Source of the DNA: Pseudomonas putida
GTDB lineage: Bacteria; Pseudomonadota; Gammaproteobacteria; Pseudomonadales; Pseudomonadaceae
Reading direction: 5' to 3'
Assembly: GCF_004357765.1 (NCBI RefSeq)
Contig: NZ_SMTE01000012.1
Span: forward strand, 109,250-173,249
Length of the DNA: 64,000 nt
The notes below the pieces were generated by a model. The model was not told where the DNA came from and did not search any database. It worked only from the letters and a program-made list of their open reading frames with translations. Made by a program: the position numbers and the translations under genes. Below, piece by piece: positions 30,256 to 41,035 of this stretch (within the stretch, counting starts at the first letter, position 1; each line of letters starts with the position of its first letter).

Positions 30256-31815
30256 ATGATCAGTGCCGCTGTCGAACCCAACGCAACAACTTTTCACCCG
30301 GACAATCGCGAACCGCTCACCCCGGATTTCGCCACGACAGCCAAGGCACCTGGCGCTCAGCGCCAACACAACCCCAACAAACGCAAGATCCTCTTCGTCA
30401 CGTCGGAAATCGCCGACTTGGTCAAGACCGGGGGGCTGGGCGATGTGTCCGCGGCGCTGCCGCGCGCCCTCGCCCATCTGCATGATGTGCGGGTGCTGAT
30501 TCCCGGCTACCGGCAGGTCATGGAGAGCGACAACCCGATTCATATCGTCGGTGAACTCGGTGGCCACGCGGCGTTGCCGCCGTGCAAGATCGGACGCATG
30601 GACCTGGCCGACGGCCTGGTCATCTACGTGCTGATCTGCCCGGAACTGTACCAGCGTGACGGCACCCCCTACGGCGCCAACAATGGCCGCGACTGGCCCG
30701 ACAACCACATTCGCTTCGCGCGACTAGGCCTGGCGGCGGCGGAAATCGCCGCCGGCGAGGGCATGATCCACTGGAAGCCGGAAGTGGTTCACGCCCACGA
30801 CTGGCCGGCGGGCCTGGCGCCCGCCTATATGCACTGGCGCGGTTTGAACACGCCGACCCTGTTCACCATCCACAACCTGGCCTACCAGGGTGTCTACAGC
30901 CGCGGCTGCAGCCCGGAGCTGGCGATCCCCGAGCACGCCATGCAACAGGAAGGCATGGAGTTCTACGGCAAGCTGTCCTTCCTCAAGGCCGGGCTTGCGT
31001 ATTCCAGCCACATCACCACGGTCAGCGCCACCTACGCCCAGGAGATCACCACCCCTGAGTTCGGCTGCGGGCTGGATGGCTTCCTGGCCAGCAAAGCCCA
31101 GCAAGGCCTGCTCGGCGGCATTCCCAACGGCATCGACGAAAGCTGGGATTCGGCCACCGACAAGCACCTGCAGCACAACTTCAGCATCAACGACTGGGAA
31201 GGCAAGGCACGCAACGCCGCCGCCGTGCGCGAGCTGTTCGAACTCGATGAGTCCGAAGGGCCGCTGTTCGCCGTGGTTTCGCGTCTGGTCTACCAGAAGG
31301 GCCTGGACCTGACCCTGGGCGTTGCCGACTACATCGTCGAGCAAGGCGGGCAGATCGCGATCATCGGCCGCGGCGAGCCGGAAGAGGAGCAGGCCATGCG
31401 CGAACTCGCCCTGCGCCACCCCGGCCGCATCGGCGTGCGCATCGGTTTCAACGAGACCGATGCACGGCGCATGTTCGCTGGCAGCGATTTTCTGCTGATG
31501 CCTTCGCGCTACGAGCCCTGTGGCCTGAGCCAGATGTACGCGCAACGCTTCGGCTCGTTGCCGGTGGCACGCAATACCGGCGGGCTGGCCGACACCATCG
31601 AGAATGGCGTGACCGGTTTCCTGTTCGACGAGTCGACGGTAGACAGCTACCGCGAAGCGCTGAGCCGGGCCTTCTACGTCTACGGCAAGCCCGACCTGCT
31701 CAATGCCATGCGCTGCCTGTCGATGACCCAGCCCTTCAACTGGTGCCAGGCAGTGGAACCCTACGCCCGTCTTTATGAGGATCTGGTCAAGCAGACCCGA
31801 CTGGCCCACTACTGA
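30256..31815 (+). CDS. glgA: Glycogen synthase GlgA
   Basis: The 519-residue protein has the KTGGL ADP-glucose motif at 57-61, ends with PSRYEPCGLSQMYAQRFGSL and shows the two Rossmann-like lobes of glycosyltransferase family 5. It adds glucose from ADP-glucose to alpha-1,4-glucan. The first 42 residues form an Asn/Pro/Thr-rich extension longer than in most GlgA proteins; the real start could be later, but GGACGG lies upstream. It begins the cluster that runs to treY. Confidence 0.95.
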   Translation: MISAAVEPNATTFHPDNREPLTPDFATTAKAPGAQRQHNPNKRKILFVTSEIADLVKTGGLGDVSAALPRALAHLHDVRVLIPGYRQVMESDNPIHIVGELGGHAALPPCKIGRMDLADGLVIYVLICPELYQRDGTPYGANNGRDWPDNHIRFARLGLAAAEIAAGEGMIHWKPEVVHAHDWPAGLAPAYMHWRGLNTPTLFTIHNLAYQGVYSRGCSPELAIPEHAMQQEGMEFYGKLSFLKAGLAYSSHITTVSATYAQEITTPEFGCGLDGFLASKAQQGLLGGIPNGIDESWDSATDKHLQHNFSINDWEGKARNAAAVRELFELDESEGPLFAVVSRLVYQKGLDLTLGVADYIVEQGGQIAIIGRGEPEEEQAMRELALRHPGRIGVRIGFNETDARRMFAGSDFLLMPSRYEPCGLSQMYAQRFGSLPVARNTGGLADTIENGVTGFLFDESTVDSYREALSRAFYVYGKPDLLNAMRCLSMTQPFNWCQAVEPYARLYEDLVKQTRLAHY

Positions 31816-31829
31816 ACGGAGCGTTGAAG

Positions 31830-33572
31830 ATGCAAAGACATGGCGCACACTTGCTGGACGCCACGTCTGCGCGCTTCGCCCTCTGGGCGCCGGATGCGCG
31901 CAGCGTGAGCTTGGAAATCCAAGGGCAGCCGGCCATCGAGCTGCTCCCAGGCGCCGACGGCTGGTTCAGCGGGGTCGCCCCGTGCCAGCCCGGAGCACGC
32001 TATAACTATCGTATCGACGATGAACTGCAGGTCGCCGACCCCGCTTCGCGCTTTCAGCCTGAAGGCGTGCATGGGCCGAGCCAGGTCGTCGACCTGGCCA
32101 GCCATGCTTGGAAACACCCCTGGCAGGGCCGTCCCTGGCACCAGGCGGTGATCCAGGAGCTGCACGTTGGCGTGCTCGGCGGCTATGCCGGGGTGGCGCA
32201 GCAATTGCCGCGCCTGGCCGAGGTCGGTATCACCGCGATCGAACTGATGCCCCTCGGGCAGTTTCCTGGCGATCGCAACTGGGGCTATGACGGCGTGTTG
32301 CCTTACGCCGCACAACACAGTTATGGCCGTCCCGAACAGCTCTGTACCCTCATCGACCAGGCCCATGGGCATGGTCTGATGGTGATGCTCGACGTGGTCT
32401 ACAACCACTTCGGTCCCGACGGCAATTTTCTGCACCAGTATGCCAGCGACTTCTTTCGGCAAGACCGGCAGACGCCGTGGGGAGCCGCCATCGATTTTCG
32501 CCGACCCGAGGTGCGCGAGTACTTCATCCAGAACGCCTTGATGTGGCTGTGCGAGTATCGCTTCGATGGCCTGCGCCTGGATGCCGTGCATGCCATCGAC
32601 CAGCCCGACTTCCTGGTCGAACTGGCGCAACGGGTACGTGCGGCCGTGGAGCCGGGCCGCCACGTCTGGCTGGTGCTGGAGAACGAGCACAACCAGGCGT
32701 TCCTGCTCGAGCAGGGCTTCGACGCTCAGTGGAACGACGATGGCCACAATGCCTTGCACGTACTGCTGACCGGTGAAACCGAAGGTTATTACCAGGACTA
32801 TCAGACCGACCCGATCGGCAAGCTGGCCCGCTGTCTGGGCGAAGGTTTCGTCTACCAGGGCCAGCCCAACCGCCATGGCGAGCCACGCGGCGAACCCAGC
32901 GGGCATCTGCCGCCCAGTGCCTTCGTGTTGTTCCTGCAGAACCACGACCAGATCGGCAACCGTGCCTTGGGCGAACGCCTGTCGCGCCTGTGCCCACCGA
33001 CAGCGCTGCGCGCCGCGACCGCCCTGCTGCTGATGGCGCCGATGATCCCGTTGCTGTTCATGGGCGACGATGACGGCAGCCGCAGTCCGTTCCTGTTCTT
33101 CACCGACTTCCATGACCAACTCGCCGATGCCGTGCGCGAGGGCCGTCGTGGAGAGTTCGCCCACTTCGCCGCCTTCAATGATCCGGCGCTGCGCGAACGC
33201 ATTCCCGACCCCAACGCCCTGGCCACCTTCACTGCCTCGCAGCCCGATAGCCGAGAGGTACTGGCCGGTTGGCACGGCCTGTACCAGCAACTGCTGGCCC
33301 TGCGCCGCACCCACATCGTCCCGCACCTGCCGGGCAGCCGGGCCCTGGGCGCCGAAGTATTGGGCGACAAGGCCCTGACCGCGCGATGGCGCCTGGGCGA
33401 CGGCAGCACCCTGCGCATCGACCTCAATCTCGCCGCCGAGCCCCAGGCCGCCGCCTTGCCCAGCCCCGCGGTGCGCCTGTTCGACAGCAGTGACAATGCC
33501 CATCCGGACTCGAGCCTGGCTGCGTACAGCTGCGTGGTCAGCCTGCTTCCCCCTGGCCAGGAGGCTGCATGA
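31830..33572 (+). CDS. treZ: Maltooligosyltrehalose trehalohydrolase TreZ
   Basis: The 580-residue GH13 protein starts at ATG 31830 (GGAG 8 bases upstream). It has an N-terminal carbohydrate-binding/isoamylase-type domain (FALWAPDARSVSLEIQGQPA), catalytic Asp in GLRLDAVHAI, acid Glu in LVLENEHNQ and Asp in FLQNHDQIGN. It releases trehalose from the maltooligosyl trehalose made by TreY. It is followed without a gap by malQ (ATGA overlap). Confidence 0.93.
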   Translation: MQRHGAHLLDATSARFALWAPDARSVSLEIQGQPAIELLPGADGWFSGVAPCQPGARYNYRIDDELQVADPASRFQPEGVHGPSQVVDLASHAWKHPWQGRPWHQAVIQELHVGVLGGYAGVAQQLPRLAEVGITAIELMPLGQFPGDRNWGYDGVLPYAAQHSYGRPEQLCTLIDQAHGHGLMVMLDVVYNHFGPDGNFLHQYASDFFRQDRQTPWGAAIDFRRPEVREYFIQNALMWLCEYRFDGLRLDAVHAIDQPDFLVELAQRVRAAVEPGRHVWLVLENEHNQAFLLEQGFDAQWNDDGHNALHVLLTGETEGYYQDYQTDPIGKLARCLGEGFVYQGQPNRHGEPRGEPSGHLPPSAFVLFLQNHDQIGNRALGERLSRLCPPTALRAATALLLMAPMIPLLFMGDDDGSRSPFLFFTDFHDQLADAVREGRRGEFAHFAAFNDPALRERIPDPNALATFTASQPDSREVLAGWHGLYQQLLALRRTHIVPHLPGSRALGAEVLGDKALTARWRLGDGSTLRIDLNLAAEPQAAALPSPAVRLFDSSDNAHPDSSLAAYSCVVSLLPPGQEAA

Positions 33573-35638
33573 ACGAACACCTTCTCCACCGCCTGGCCGC
33601 GCGGGTTGGCCTGGCCCGCGACTGGCTGGACGCCAACAACCGCCCACAGCAGGTCAGCGACGAGGTGCTGCGTCGGGTGCTCACAGCGCTCGGCCATCCG
33701 GCCGATGACGACGACGCCCTGCACGCCAGCCTCAAGCGACTGGACCAGGCCGAGGACAGCGAGCACCTGCCACCGCTGTTCACGGTGCAGGTCGGCACGC
33801 CGCTCGCGCTGCAACGCTACTTCGCTGCCGCCAGCCCGGTGCGCTGCACCCTCGAAGATGGCAGCCAGCACACCCTGGCACTGGACGACCAGGCCAACCT
33901 GCCGGGCGAACTGCCGATCGGCTACCACCAGATCGAAATCGAGGGCCACCGCTTCACCGTTGCCGTAGCACCGCCCTATTGCCACAGCCTGCAAGCGGCG
34001 GTGGATCAACCACCGCCGCGCTGTTGGGGCATCGCCGTGCAGCTCTACAGCCTGCGGCGTCCCGGCGATGGCGGCTATGGCGACTGTCTGGCTTTGGAGC
34101 AACTGGCACGCAGCGCCGCCGAGCGCGGAGCCGATGCCGTGGCGATCAGTCCGATCCATGCGTTGTCGGCCTACGACCAGGAACACTACAGCCCGTATTC
34201 ACCGTCCAGCCGCCTGTTGCTCAACCCTCTGTATGCCAGTCCGGCCAGCGTGCTGGGAGAACGCGCCGTGCGCATGGCCGTCGAGGCCTGCGGCCTGGAA
34301 CAGACGCTGGAGGAACTGGAGCAGCAACCTTTGGTGGACTGGCCGCGTGCCGCCGCCGCGCGCACCCAACTGCTGCAGGCGCTGTACCGGGACTTCAGCC
34401 AGGGTGAGCATCCACAGCGCAGCGATTTCGAGAGCTTTCGCGAAGCGGCCGGCGAAGCGCTGGAGCACCATTGCCGCTTCGAAGTGCTGCAAGCCGAAGC
34501 GGTCGATCGTGGGCTCGGCGCCGACTGGCGCGCCTGGCCTGAAGCCTGGCGCGACCCCTACCATCCTGAGGTCGAAGCCCTCGCCGCCACCTATCCGGCG
34601 CGGGTGGAATATCACGCCTTCTGCCAGTGGCTGGTCGAACGCAGTCTGCAACGCGCCCAGGAGGCCGCGCACAGCAACGGCATGCTGGTCGGCCTGATCG
34701 CCGACCTGGCCGTCGGCGCCGACGGTGCCGGCAGCCAAGCCTGGAGCCGTCAGGACGAACTGCTCCCCGGTCTCAGCGTGGGCGCTCCGCCCGACATCCT
34801 CAATCGCTCAGGACAGGACTGGGGGATCTGCGGGTTTTCCCCCGAAGGGCTCAAGCGCAACGGCTACCGAGCTTTCATCGAGATGCTGCGGGCCAACCTG
34901 GCCCATGCCGGCGGGCTGCGCATCGACCACGTGATGGGACTGCGCCGGCTGTGGGTGATTCCGCGCGGGTCCAAGCCCAGCGACGGCGCCTACCTGTACT
35001 ACCCGTTCGACGACCTGCTACGCCTGTTGGCGCTGGAGTCGACCCGGCATCGGGCGGTGATCCTCGGCGAAGACCTCGGCACGGTGCCGGACGGGCTGCG
35101 TGAAGCATTGGCCGAGCAGCGAGTGCTTGGCATGCGCGTACTGCCGTTCGAGCAATCGGCGCCCGGGCAGTTCACCCCCATCCTCGACTGGCCGGACGAC
35201 GCCCTGGCCACCACCGGCACCCACGACCTCGCGCCACTGGGCGGTTGGCTGGCGAGCCGCGACATCGACTGGAACCATCGCCTGCAACTGATCGACGCCG
35301 CCACCGAACTCCACTGGCGCCACGAACGTCACAAAGAACGCAGCGGGCTGCAACGCACGCTCGAAGCCAACTATGGCCCCCTCAAGGACAACGACGCCGT
35401 GATCGACGCCGCCATTCGTTACGTTGGCCACACCCGCGCCCCGCTGGTGCTGGTCCCCCTGGAAGACTTGCTGGGTTGCGACGAGCAACCCAACCTGCCG
35501 GGCACCACCGCCGGCCACCCGAACTGGCGCCGACGCTTCGCCGCCCCGGTGCGCGAACTGCTTGACGACGAAGACGCCGCCCGGCGCCTGGAGCTGTTGG
35601 CCCAGGCCCGCGAACAAGCCTGGGAGCGTGATCGATGA
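33569..35638 (+). CDS. malQ: 4-alpha-glucanotransferase MalQ
   Basis: The 689-residue protein is a GH77 amylomaltase. The nucleophile Asp is in LRIDHVMGL, the acid Glu in ILGEDLGTV and the third Asp in TTGTHDLAPL. It moves alpha-1,4-glucan segments between chains and makes oligomers usable by TreY or GlgX products. Overlaps with both neighbours (ATGA) show a polycistronic unit. An N-terminal domain of about 150 residues precedes the barrel, as in bacterial type MalQ. Confidence 0.93.
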   Translation: MNEHLLHRLAARVGLARDWLDANNRPQQVSDEVLRRVLTALGHPADDDDALHASLKRLDQAEDSEHLPPLFTVQVGTPLALQRYFAAASPVRCTLEDGSQHTLALDDQANLPGELPIGYHQIEIEGHRFTVAVAPPYCHSLQAAVDQPPPRCWGIAVQLYSLRRPGDGGYGDCLALEQLARSAAERGADAVAISPIHALSAYDQEHYSPYSPSSRLLLNPLYASPASVLGERAVRMAVEACGLEQTLEELEQQPLVDWPRAAAARTQLLQALYRDFSQGEHPQRSDFESFREAAGEALEHHCRFEVLQAEAVDRGLGADWRAWPEAWRDPYHPEVEALAATYPARVEYHAFCQWLVERSLQRAQEAAHSNGMLVGLIADLAVGADGAGSQAWSRQDELLPGLSVGAPPDILNRSGQDWGICGFSPEGLKRNGYRAFIEMLRANLAHAGGLRIDHVMGLRRLWVIPRGSKPSDGAYLYYPFDDLLRLLALESTRHRAVILGEDLGTVPDGLREALAEQRVLGMRVLPFEQSAPGQFTPILDWPDDALATTGTHDLAPLGGWLASRDIDWNHRLQLIDAATELHWRHERHKERSGLQRTLEANYGPLKDNDAVIDAAIRYVGHTRAPLVLVPLEDLLGCDEQPNLPGTTAGHPNWRRRFAAPVRELLDDEDAARRLELLAQAREQAWERDR

Positions 35639-38409
35639 AAGCCCTCACCGCCACCCAGCGTCTACAGTTCCACAGCGACTTCACCCTCGACGATGCCGTG
35701 CCGCTGGTACCCTACTTCGCCCAGCTGGGTATCAGTCACCTGTACGCCTCACCGATCCTCAAGGCACGAGCAGGTTCGCGCCACGGCTACGACGTGGTCG
35801 ACCCGACCCAGGTCAACCCCGAGTTGGGCGGCGAAGCGGCACTCGAACGCCTGGTGGCGGCTCTGCGTCAACACGGCATGGGGCTGATCGTCGACACCGT
35901 ATCCAATCACATGGCCGTCGGCGGTGCTGACAACCCTTGGTGGCAGAGCCTGCTGACATGGGGACGCCGCAGCCCCTACGCCGAGTTCTTCGACATTCAG
36001 TGGCATTCCAGCGACCCCCTGCTGGCCGGCCAGTTGCTATTGCCGTTCCTGGGCAACGACTACGGCGTGGCCCTCAAGCAGGGTGAGCTACCGCTGGCCT
36101 TCGATGCCCAGCAGGGCGTGCTGCAGGTCGAACACTACGAACACCGCTTCCCGATCTGCCCACTGGACTACGGTTGGATCCTGGCGCAAAGCCCCGACCC
36201 GCGCCTGCAGGCTCTGGCGGCGCACTTCACGGCGTTGCGCGACTGCGCCGAGCCACTGGCCGATGCCTCGCCGCTGCATGCGGAACTGGCGCGCCTGGTG
36301 GAAGAAGGTGCCGACCTGCAATCGGCCCTGGCGGCTTTCGACAGCCGCGCCGAGGCCGGCTTCAAGCGCCTGCACCTGTTGCTCGAACGGCAGACCTATC
36401 GGTTGGCCAGCTGGCGCACCGCCGCCGACGACATCAACTGGCGGCGTTTTTTCGACATCAACGAGCTCGGCGGCCTGCGCGTGGAGCGCGCGACCGTGTT
36501 TGAGGCCACCCATGCCAAGCTGTTCGAACTGATCGAGCGCGGCCTGATCGACGGCCTGCGCATCGACCATATCGACGGCCTGGCCGACCCACGGGCCTAT
36601 TGCCGCAAACTCCGTCGCCGGGTCACCGGCCTGCTGGCCAAGCGGCCACTGCAGGCGGCCGTCGAGCACTTCCCGATTTTCGTCGAGAAGATCCTCGGCC
36701 CCGGCGAGCACCTGCACCGTGACTGGCTCACCGACGGCACCACCGGCTACGAGTTCATGAACCAGGTGTCACTGCTGCAGCACGATCCCTGCGGCGAGGC
36801 GCCGCTGACCGAGGCCTGGGCCAACATCAGCGAGCGTCCGGATTTTGCCGAGGAAATCCGCCTGGCCCGTCATCTGGTGCTCAATGCCAGCCTGGCCGGT
36901 GACTGCGAGTCGGTGGCCCAGGCCTTGCTGCAAGTGGCTCGCGACGACCTGATGACCCGCGACCTGACCCTCGGCGCGATTCGCCGTGCGCTGCAGGCCC
37001 TGGTCGCGCACTATCCGGTCTACCGCACCTATTTCAACGCCTGCGGCCGCCCCGCCGAGGACGAGGCGTTCTTCCAGCAGGCCCTGGCCAATGCCCGGCA
37101 AGACCTCGGCGAAGCTGACTGGCCGTTGCTCGAGCACCTCGAACGCTGGCTCGGTGGCCAACCTTGGCGCAGCCTACCCCCCGGCCGGGCGCGAAAGCAC
37201 CTGCGCCATGCCTGTGTGCGCTTTCAGCAACTCACCGCGCCGAGCGCTGCCAAGGCCGTCGAGGACACCGCCTTCTACCGCTCCGCACGTTTGCTGTCGC
37301 GCAACGACGTAGGCTTCGAGGCCGAACAGTTCAGTGCAGGGCCCGAACACTTCCACAACGAGTCCCAACGGCGTCTGCGCGACTTTCCCGACAACTTGCT
37401 GGCTACCGCCACCCACGACCACAAGCGAGGCGAAGACACCCGCGCCCGCCTGGCAGTGTTGAGCGAGCGTGGGGCCTGGCTGGCCAGTCGCTTCGAGCAC
37501 TGGCGCGAGCTGGCAGCGCCTCTGCGCGCGACACTCGAGGACGGTCCAGCACCCAGCCCCGGCGACGAACTGCTGCTTTACCAGACCCTGCTTGGCAGCT
37601 GGCCGCTGGGCCTGGAAACCGACGATGAGGCAGGCCTGCGTCAGTACGCCGAACGTGTGCGTCAGTGGCAACAGAAGGCCCTGCGTGAGGCCAAGCTACG
37701 CAGCAGCTGGAGTGCGCCCAACGAAGCCTACGAGGCAGCTTGCGCGGCGATGGTCGATGGCCTGCTGCTGGACCCGGAGAATCAGCAACTGCGGCAGTCG
37801 CTGGCCGACGCGACGCAGTTGATCGCCTGTCCCGGGGCGCTCAACGGCCTGGTCCAGACCTTGTTGCGCATGACCGTGCCAGGCGTACCGGACCTGTATC
37901 AGGGCAACGAGTACTGGGACTTCAGCCTGGTCGACCCGGACAACCGGCGCCCCGTGGACTACGCTTGCAGACGTCAAACCTTGGATGATGGCGCCTCGCT
38001 GGCCGACCTGTTGCGACATTGGCAGGACGGACGCATCAAGCAGACGCTGGTCGCCCGGGTGCTGGATTGCCGCCTGGCCCATGCCGAGCTGTTCCAGCGA
38101 GGTGCCTATCTGCCACTGAACGTGCAAGGCCGACATGCCGACAAGGTGCTGGCCTTTGCCCGTCTTGGCGAAGGCCAGCGTGCCATTGTCGTGGCACCGC
38201 GCCTGGCCAGTGGCCTGCTCAATGGCGCCGCTTCACCGTTGATCCCGGCACAGAACTGGGACGATACCCGGCTGATACTGCCGTTTACCTTGTCGCCTGC
38301 CACCTGGAATGGACTTTTCGGCGGTGCCGTTGTCAGCCCTACAAGGGAGCTGAAGTTGAGCGCCGTGCTGTCGGAGTTTCCGGTCAACCTGTTGATTGAG
38401 CATGCCTAA
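35635..38409 (+). CDS. treY: Maltooligosyltrehalose synthase TreY
   Basis: The 924-residue GH13 protein starts with LTATQRLQFHSDFTLDDAVP and shows the family markers: NHMAVGGADNPWW, the nucleophile Asp in GLRIDHIDGLADP, the acid Glu in FVEKILGPGEHL, and ATHDHKRGEDTRARL. It isomerises the reducing end of a glucan to an alpha,alpha-1,1 link, making maltooligosyltrehalose for TreZ. Its size is slightly above the usual 750-900. It overlaps malQ (ATGA) and is followed by a DUF2934 gene. Confidence 0.93.
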   Translation: MKALTATQRLQFHSDFTLDDAVPLVPYFAQLGISHLYASPILKARAGSRHGYDVVDPTQVNPELGGEAALERLVAALRQHGMGLIVDTVSNHMAVGGADNPWWQSLLTWGRRSPYAEFFDIQWHSSDPLLAGQLLLPFLGNDYGVALKQGELPLAFDAQQGVLQVEHYEHRFPICPLDYGWILAQSPDPRLQALAAHFTALRDCAEPLADASPLHAELARLVEEGADLQSALAAFDSRAEAGFKRLHLLLERQTYRLASWRTAADDINWRRFFDINELGGLRVERATVFEATHAKLFELIERGLIDGLRIDHIDGLADPRAYCRKLRRRVTGLLAKRPLQAAVEHFPIFVEKILGPGEHLHRDWLTDGTTGYEFMNQVSLLQHDPCGEAPLTEAWANISERPDFAEEIRLARHLVLNASLAGDCESVAQALLQVARDDLMTRDLTLGAIRRALQALVAHYPVYRTYFNACGRPAEDEAFFQQALANARQDLGEADWPLLEHLERWLGGQPWRSLPPGRARKHLRHACVRFQQLTAPSAAKAVEDTAFYRSARLLSRNDVGFEAEQFSAGPEHFHNESQRRLRDFPDNLLATATHDHKRGEDTRARLAVLSERGAWLASRFEHWRELAAPLRATLEDGPAPSPGDELLLYQTLLGSWPLGLETDDEAGLRQYAERVRQWQQKALREAKLRSSWSAPNEAYEAACAAMVDGLLLDPENQQLRQSLADATQLIACPGALNGLVQTLLRMTVPGVPDLYQGNEYWDFSLVDPDNRRPVDYACRRQTLDDGASLADLLRHWQDGRIKQTLVARVLDCRLAHAELFQRGAYLPLNVQGRHADKVLAFARLGEGQRAIVVAPRLASGLLNGAASPLIPAQNWDDTRLILPFTLSPATWNGLFGGAVVSPTRELKLSAVLSEFPVNLLIEHA

Positions 38410-38428
38410 CGCATTCAGGAGCATCGTG

Positions 38429-38746
38429 ATGAGCGTCGATGAAAAACGCATTCGAGAATTTGCCTACCAGATCTGGGAATCGGAAGGCCAACCCCATGGA
38501 CAAGAGGAACGCCACTGGGAGATGGCGCGCAAGCTGGCCGAAGCCGAGGCCCTAGCACCCAAGGCCACGGCCCGCAAACGTGCACCGGCCAAGCCCAAAA
38601 CCGCTGAATCCAAGCCCGCTGCATCCAAGGCCGTCGAGACCAAGGTCGCCGCCCAGCCCAAGGCCGCACCGCAGCCCAAGCCAGCAGCGCCAAAACCGGC
38701 GGCCGTGAAGAAGCCTAGGACAGCGAAGAAGCCCGCAGCCAGCTGA
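38429..38746 (+). CDS. DUF2934 protein with Lys/Ala/Pro tail
   Basis: The 105-residue product starts MSVDEKRIREFAYQIWESEG with the short DUF2934 motif (IREFAYQIWESEGQPHG), then a helix, and a long tail of Ala, Lys and Pro repeats reminiscent of histone H1-like proteins. AGGAG lies 7 bases before ATG 38429; the earlier frame overlaps treY. DUF2934 genes commonly sit in this glucan cluster of pseudomonads. Function unknown. Confidence 0.82.
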   Translation: MSVDEKRIREFAYQIWESEGQPHGQEERHWEMARKLAEAEALAPKATARKRAPAKPKTAESKPAASKAVETKVAAQPKAAPQPKPAAPKPAAVKKPRTAKKPAAS

Positions 38747-38753
38747 GCCTGGC

Positions 38754-38790
38754 CCGGCCTCTTCGCCGCGGTTCGACGCGAAGAGGCCGG
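38754..38790. terminator. Hairpin between the DUF2934 gene and glgX
   Basis: CCGGCCTCTTCGC and its exact complement GCGAAGAGGCCGG are separated by 11 bases, just after the DUF2934 stop. No T run follows; it may be a Rho-type end or mRNA-stabilising structure. Confidence 0.55.
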
Positions 38791-38835
38791 ACATCCCCCG
38801 CACCATTCCTTTCCCCAGGCTAACCGAGGTACGCC

Positions 38836-40989
38836 ATGAGTCCCCGCACCCCAAAGAAAACCCGCTCCGTCGCTCCTTCGCGCATCCGTGAGGGCTCACC
38901 TTTCCCTCTGGGTGCCACCTGGGACGGCCTGGGCGTGAACTTCGCACTGTTTTCCGCCAACGCGACCAAGGTCGAGCTGTGCCTGTTCGATTCCACCGGC
39001 GAAAAGGAGCTCGAACGCATCGAACTGCCGGAATACACCGACGAGATCTACCATGGCTACCTGCCCGATGCGCACCCCGGCCAAGTCTATGGTTACCGGG
39101 TGCATGGGCCCTACGAGCCGGAGAACGGCCACCGCTTCAATCCCAACAAGTTGCTGATCGACCCCTATGCCAAGCAATTGGTCGGCGACCTGAAGTGGTC
39201 CGAGGCACTGTTCGGCTATACCATCGGCCACCCCGACGGCGATCTGAGCTTCGACGAGCGCGACAGCGCACCCTTCGTGCCCAAGTGCAAGGTCATCGAC
39301 CCGGCCTTCACCTGGGGCCGTGACCAACGCGTGCAGGTGCCCTGGGAACGTACCATCGTCTACGAGGCCCACACCAAAGGCATCAGCATGCGCCACCCGG
39401 CAGTGCCTGAGAAACTGCGCGGCACCTTCGGCGGCCTGGCCAACGACGAGTTGCTCAAGCACATCAAGGACCTGGGGGTCTCCAGTATCGAACTGTTGCC
39501 CATCCACGCCTTCGTCAACGACCAGCACCTGCTGCAGAAAGGCCTGAACAATTACTGGGGCTACAACAGCATCGCCTTCTTCGCCCCGCACCCCGCCTAT
39601 CTGGCCAGCGGCAAGATCGCCGAGTTCAAGGAAATGGTCGCGCACCTGCACGATGCCGGTCTCGAAGTGATCCTCGATGTGGTCTACAACCACACCGCCG
39701 AAGGTAACGAACTGGGCCCTACCCTGTCGATGCGCGGCATCGACAACGCTTCGTACTACCGGCTGATGCCCGACGACAAGCGCTACTACATCAACGATTC
39801 CGGCACCGGCAACACCCTCGACCTCAGTCATCCCTGTGTGCTGCAACTGGTCACCGACTCGCTGCGCTACTGGGCCGGCGAAATGCATGTGGACGGCTTC
39901 CGCTTCGATCTGGCGACCATCCTCGGTCGTTACCATGACGGCTACAGCGAACGCCACGGCTTCCTCGTCGCCTGCCGCCAGGACCCCTTGCTCAGCCAGG
40001 TCAAGCTGATCGCAGAGCCTTGGGACTGTGGCCCGGGTGGCTACCAGGTAGGCAACTTCGCGCCTGGCTGGGCGGAATGGAACGACCGCTTCCGTGATAC
40101 CGTACGCGCGTTCTGGAAAGGCGACGAAGGCCAACTGGCCGAGTTCGCCGCACGCATGACCGCCTCCGGCGACATGTTCAACAACCGCGGACGCCGCCCC
40201 TACTCGTCGGTCAACTTCATCACCGCCCACGATGGCTTCACCCTGCGCGACCTGGTCTCGTACAACCACAAGCACAATGAAGACAACGACGAGAACAACC
40301 AGGACGGCACCGACAACAACCTGTCCTGGAACTGCGGCGCCGAAGGCCCCACCGACGATCCCGACATCAACGCCCTGCGCATGCGCCAGATGCGTAACTT
40401 CTTCGCCACCCTGCTGTTCGCCCAAGGCACGCCGATGATCGTCGCCGGCGATGAATTCAGCCGTACCCAGCATGGCAACAACAATGCCTACTGCCAGGAC
40501 AGCGAGATCGGTTGGATCAACTGGGAGCTGGACGAGGACGGCGCCGATCTGCTGGCATTCGTCAAGCGCCTGACCCGCCTGCGCCTGGCCTACCCGGTCC
40601 TGCGCCGCTCACGCTTCCTGGTGGGCGACTACAACGAGGCCATCGGCGTGAAGGACGTGACCTGGCTCACGCCCGAAGGCGAAGAAATGAGCGTGGAGCA
40701 ATGGGAAGACCCCCATGGCCGCTGCCTGGGCATGCTCATGGATGGTCGTGCCCAGGTCAGCGGTATCGCCCGACCTGGCGCGGAGGCGACCCTGCTGCTG
40801 ATCGTCAACGCCCACCACGATACCGTCCCGTTCCTGCTGCCGGCCGTGCCCGAAGGTGACTACTGGAGCTGCCTGGTGGACACCGATCGACCGCAACTGC
40901 GCAAACCTCAGCACCTGGCCTTCGACACCCGTTTCGAGGTGACCGGACGCTCGCTGCTGTTGTTCGTGCTGCAGCGTGAGGAGGACTGA
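38836..40989 (+). CDS. glgX: Glycogen debranching enzyme GlgX
   Basis: The 717-residue protein has the isoamylase-type N-terminal domain ([20 protein letters not shown]) and a GH13 barrel: nucleophile Asp in [12 protein letters not shown], acid Glu in [12 protein letters not shown] and Asp in [12 protein letters not shown]. It hydrolyses alpha-1,6 branches of glycogen. GAGG precedes the ATG. The start is 89 bases after the DUF2934 stop with a strong hairpin between, so it may have partly separate expression. Confidence 0.95.
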   Translation: MSPRTPKKTRSVAPSRIREGSPFPLGATWDGLGVNFALFSANATKVELCLFDSTGEKELERIELPEYTDEIYHGYLPDAHPGQVYGYRVHGPYEPENGHRFNPNKLLIDPYAKQLVGDLKWSEALFGYTIGHPDGDLSFDERDSAPFVPKCKVIDPAFTWGRDQRVQVPWERTIVYEAHTKGISMRHPAVPEKLRGTFGGLANDELLKHIKDLGVSSIELLPIHAFVNDQHLLQKGLNNYWGYNSIAFFAPHPAYLASGKIAEFKEMVAHLHDAGLEVILDVVYNHTAEGNELGPTLSMRGIDNASYYRLMPDDKRYYINDSGTGNTLDLSHPCVLQLVTDSLRYWAGEMHVDGFRFDLATILGRYHDGYSERHGFLVACRQDPLLSQVKLIAEPWDCGPGGYQVGNFAPGWAEWNDRFRDTVRAFWKGDEGQLAEFAARMTASGDMFNNRGRRPYSSVNFITAHDGFTLRDLVSYNHKHNEDNDENNQDGTDNNLSWNCGAEGPTDDPDINALRMRQMRNFFATLLFAQGTPMIVAGDEFSRTQHGNNNAYCQDSEIGWINWELDEDGADLLAFVKRLTRLRLAYPVLRRSRFLVGDYNEAIGVKDVTWLTPEGEEMSVEQWEDPHGRCLGMLMDGRAQVSGIARPGAEATLLLIVNAHHDTVPFLLPAVPEGDYWSCLVDTDRPQLRKPQHLAFDTRFEVTGRSLLLFVLQREED

Positions 40990-41009
40990 ACCGGTTTGAT
41001 CTCGATCAA

Positions 41010-41035
41010 CCCCCGCAGTGCATCGGCTGCGGGGG
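41010..41035 (+). terminator. Hairpin after glgX
   Basis: CCCCCGCAG-TGCATCGG-CTGCGGGGG, nine-pair stem, no T run. Confidence 0.5.

Noticed and set aside
31809-33647. Minus-strand frame of 612 codons opposite treZ
   Set aside because: Shadow of treZ; composition rich in Gly/Gln/Val without domains.
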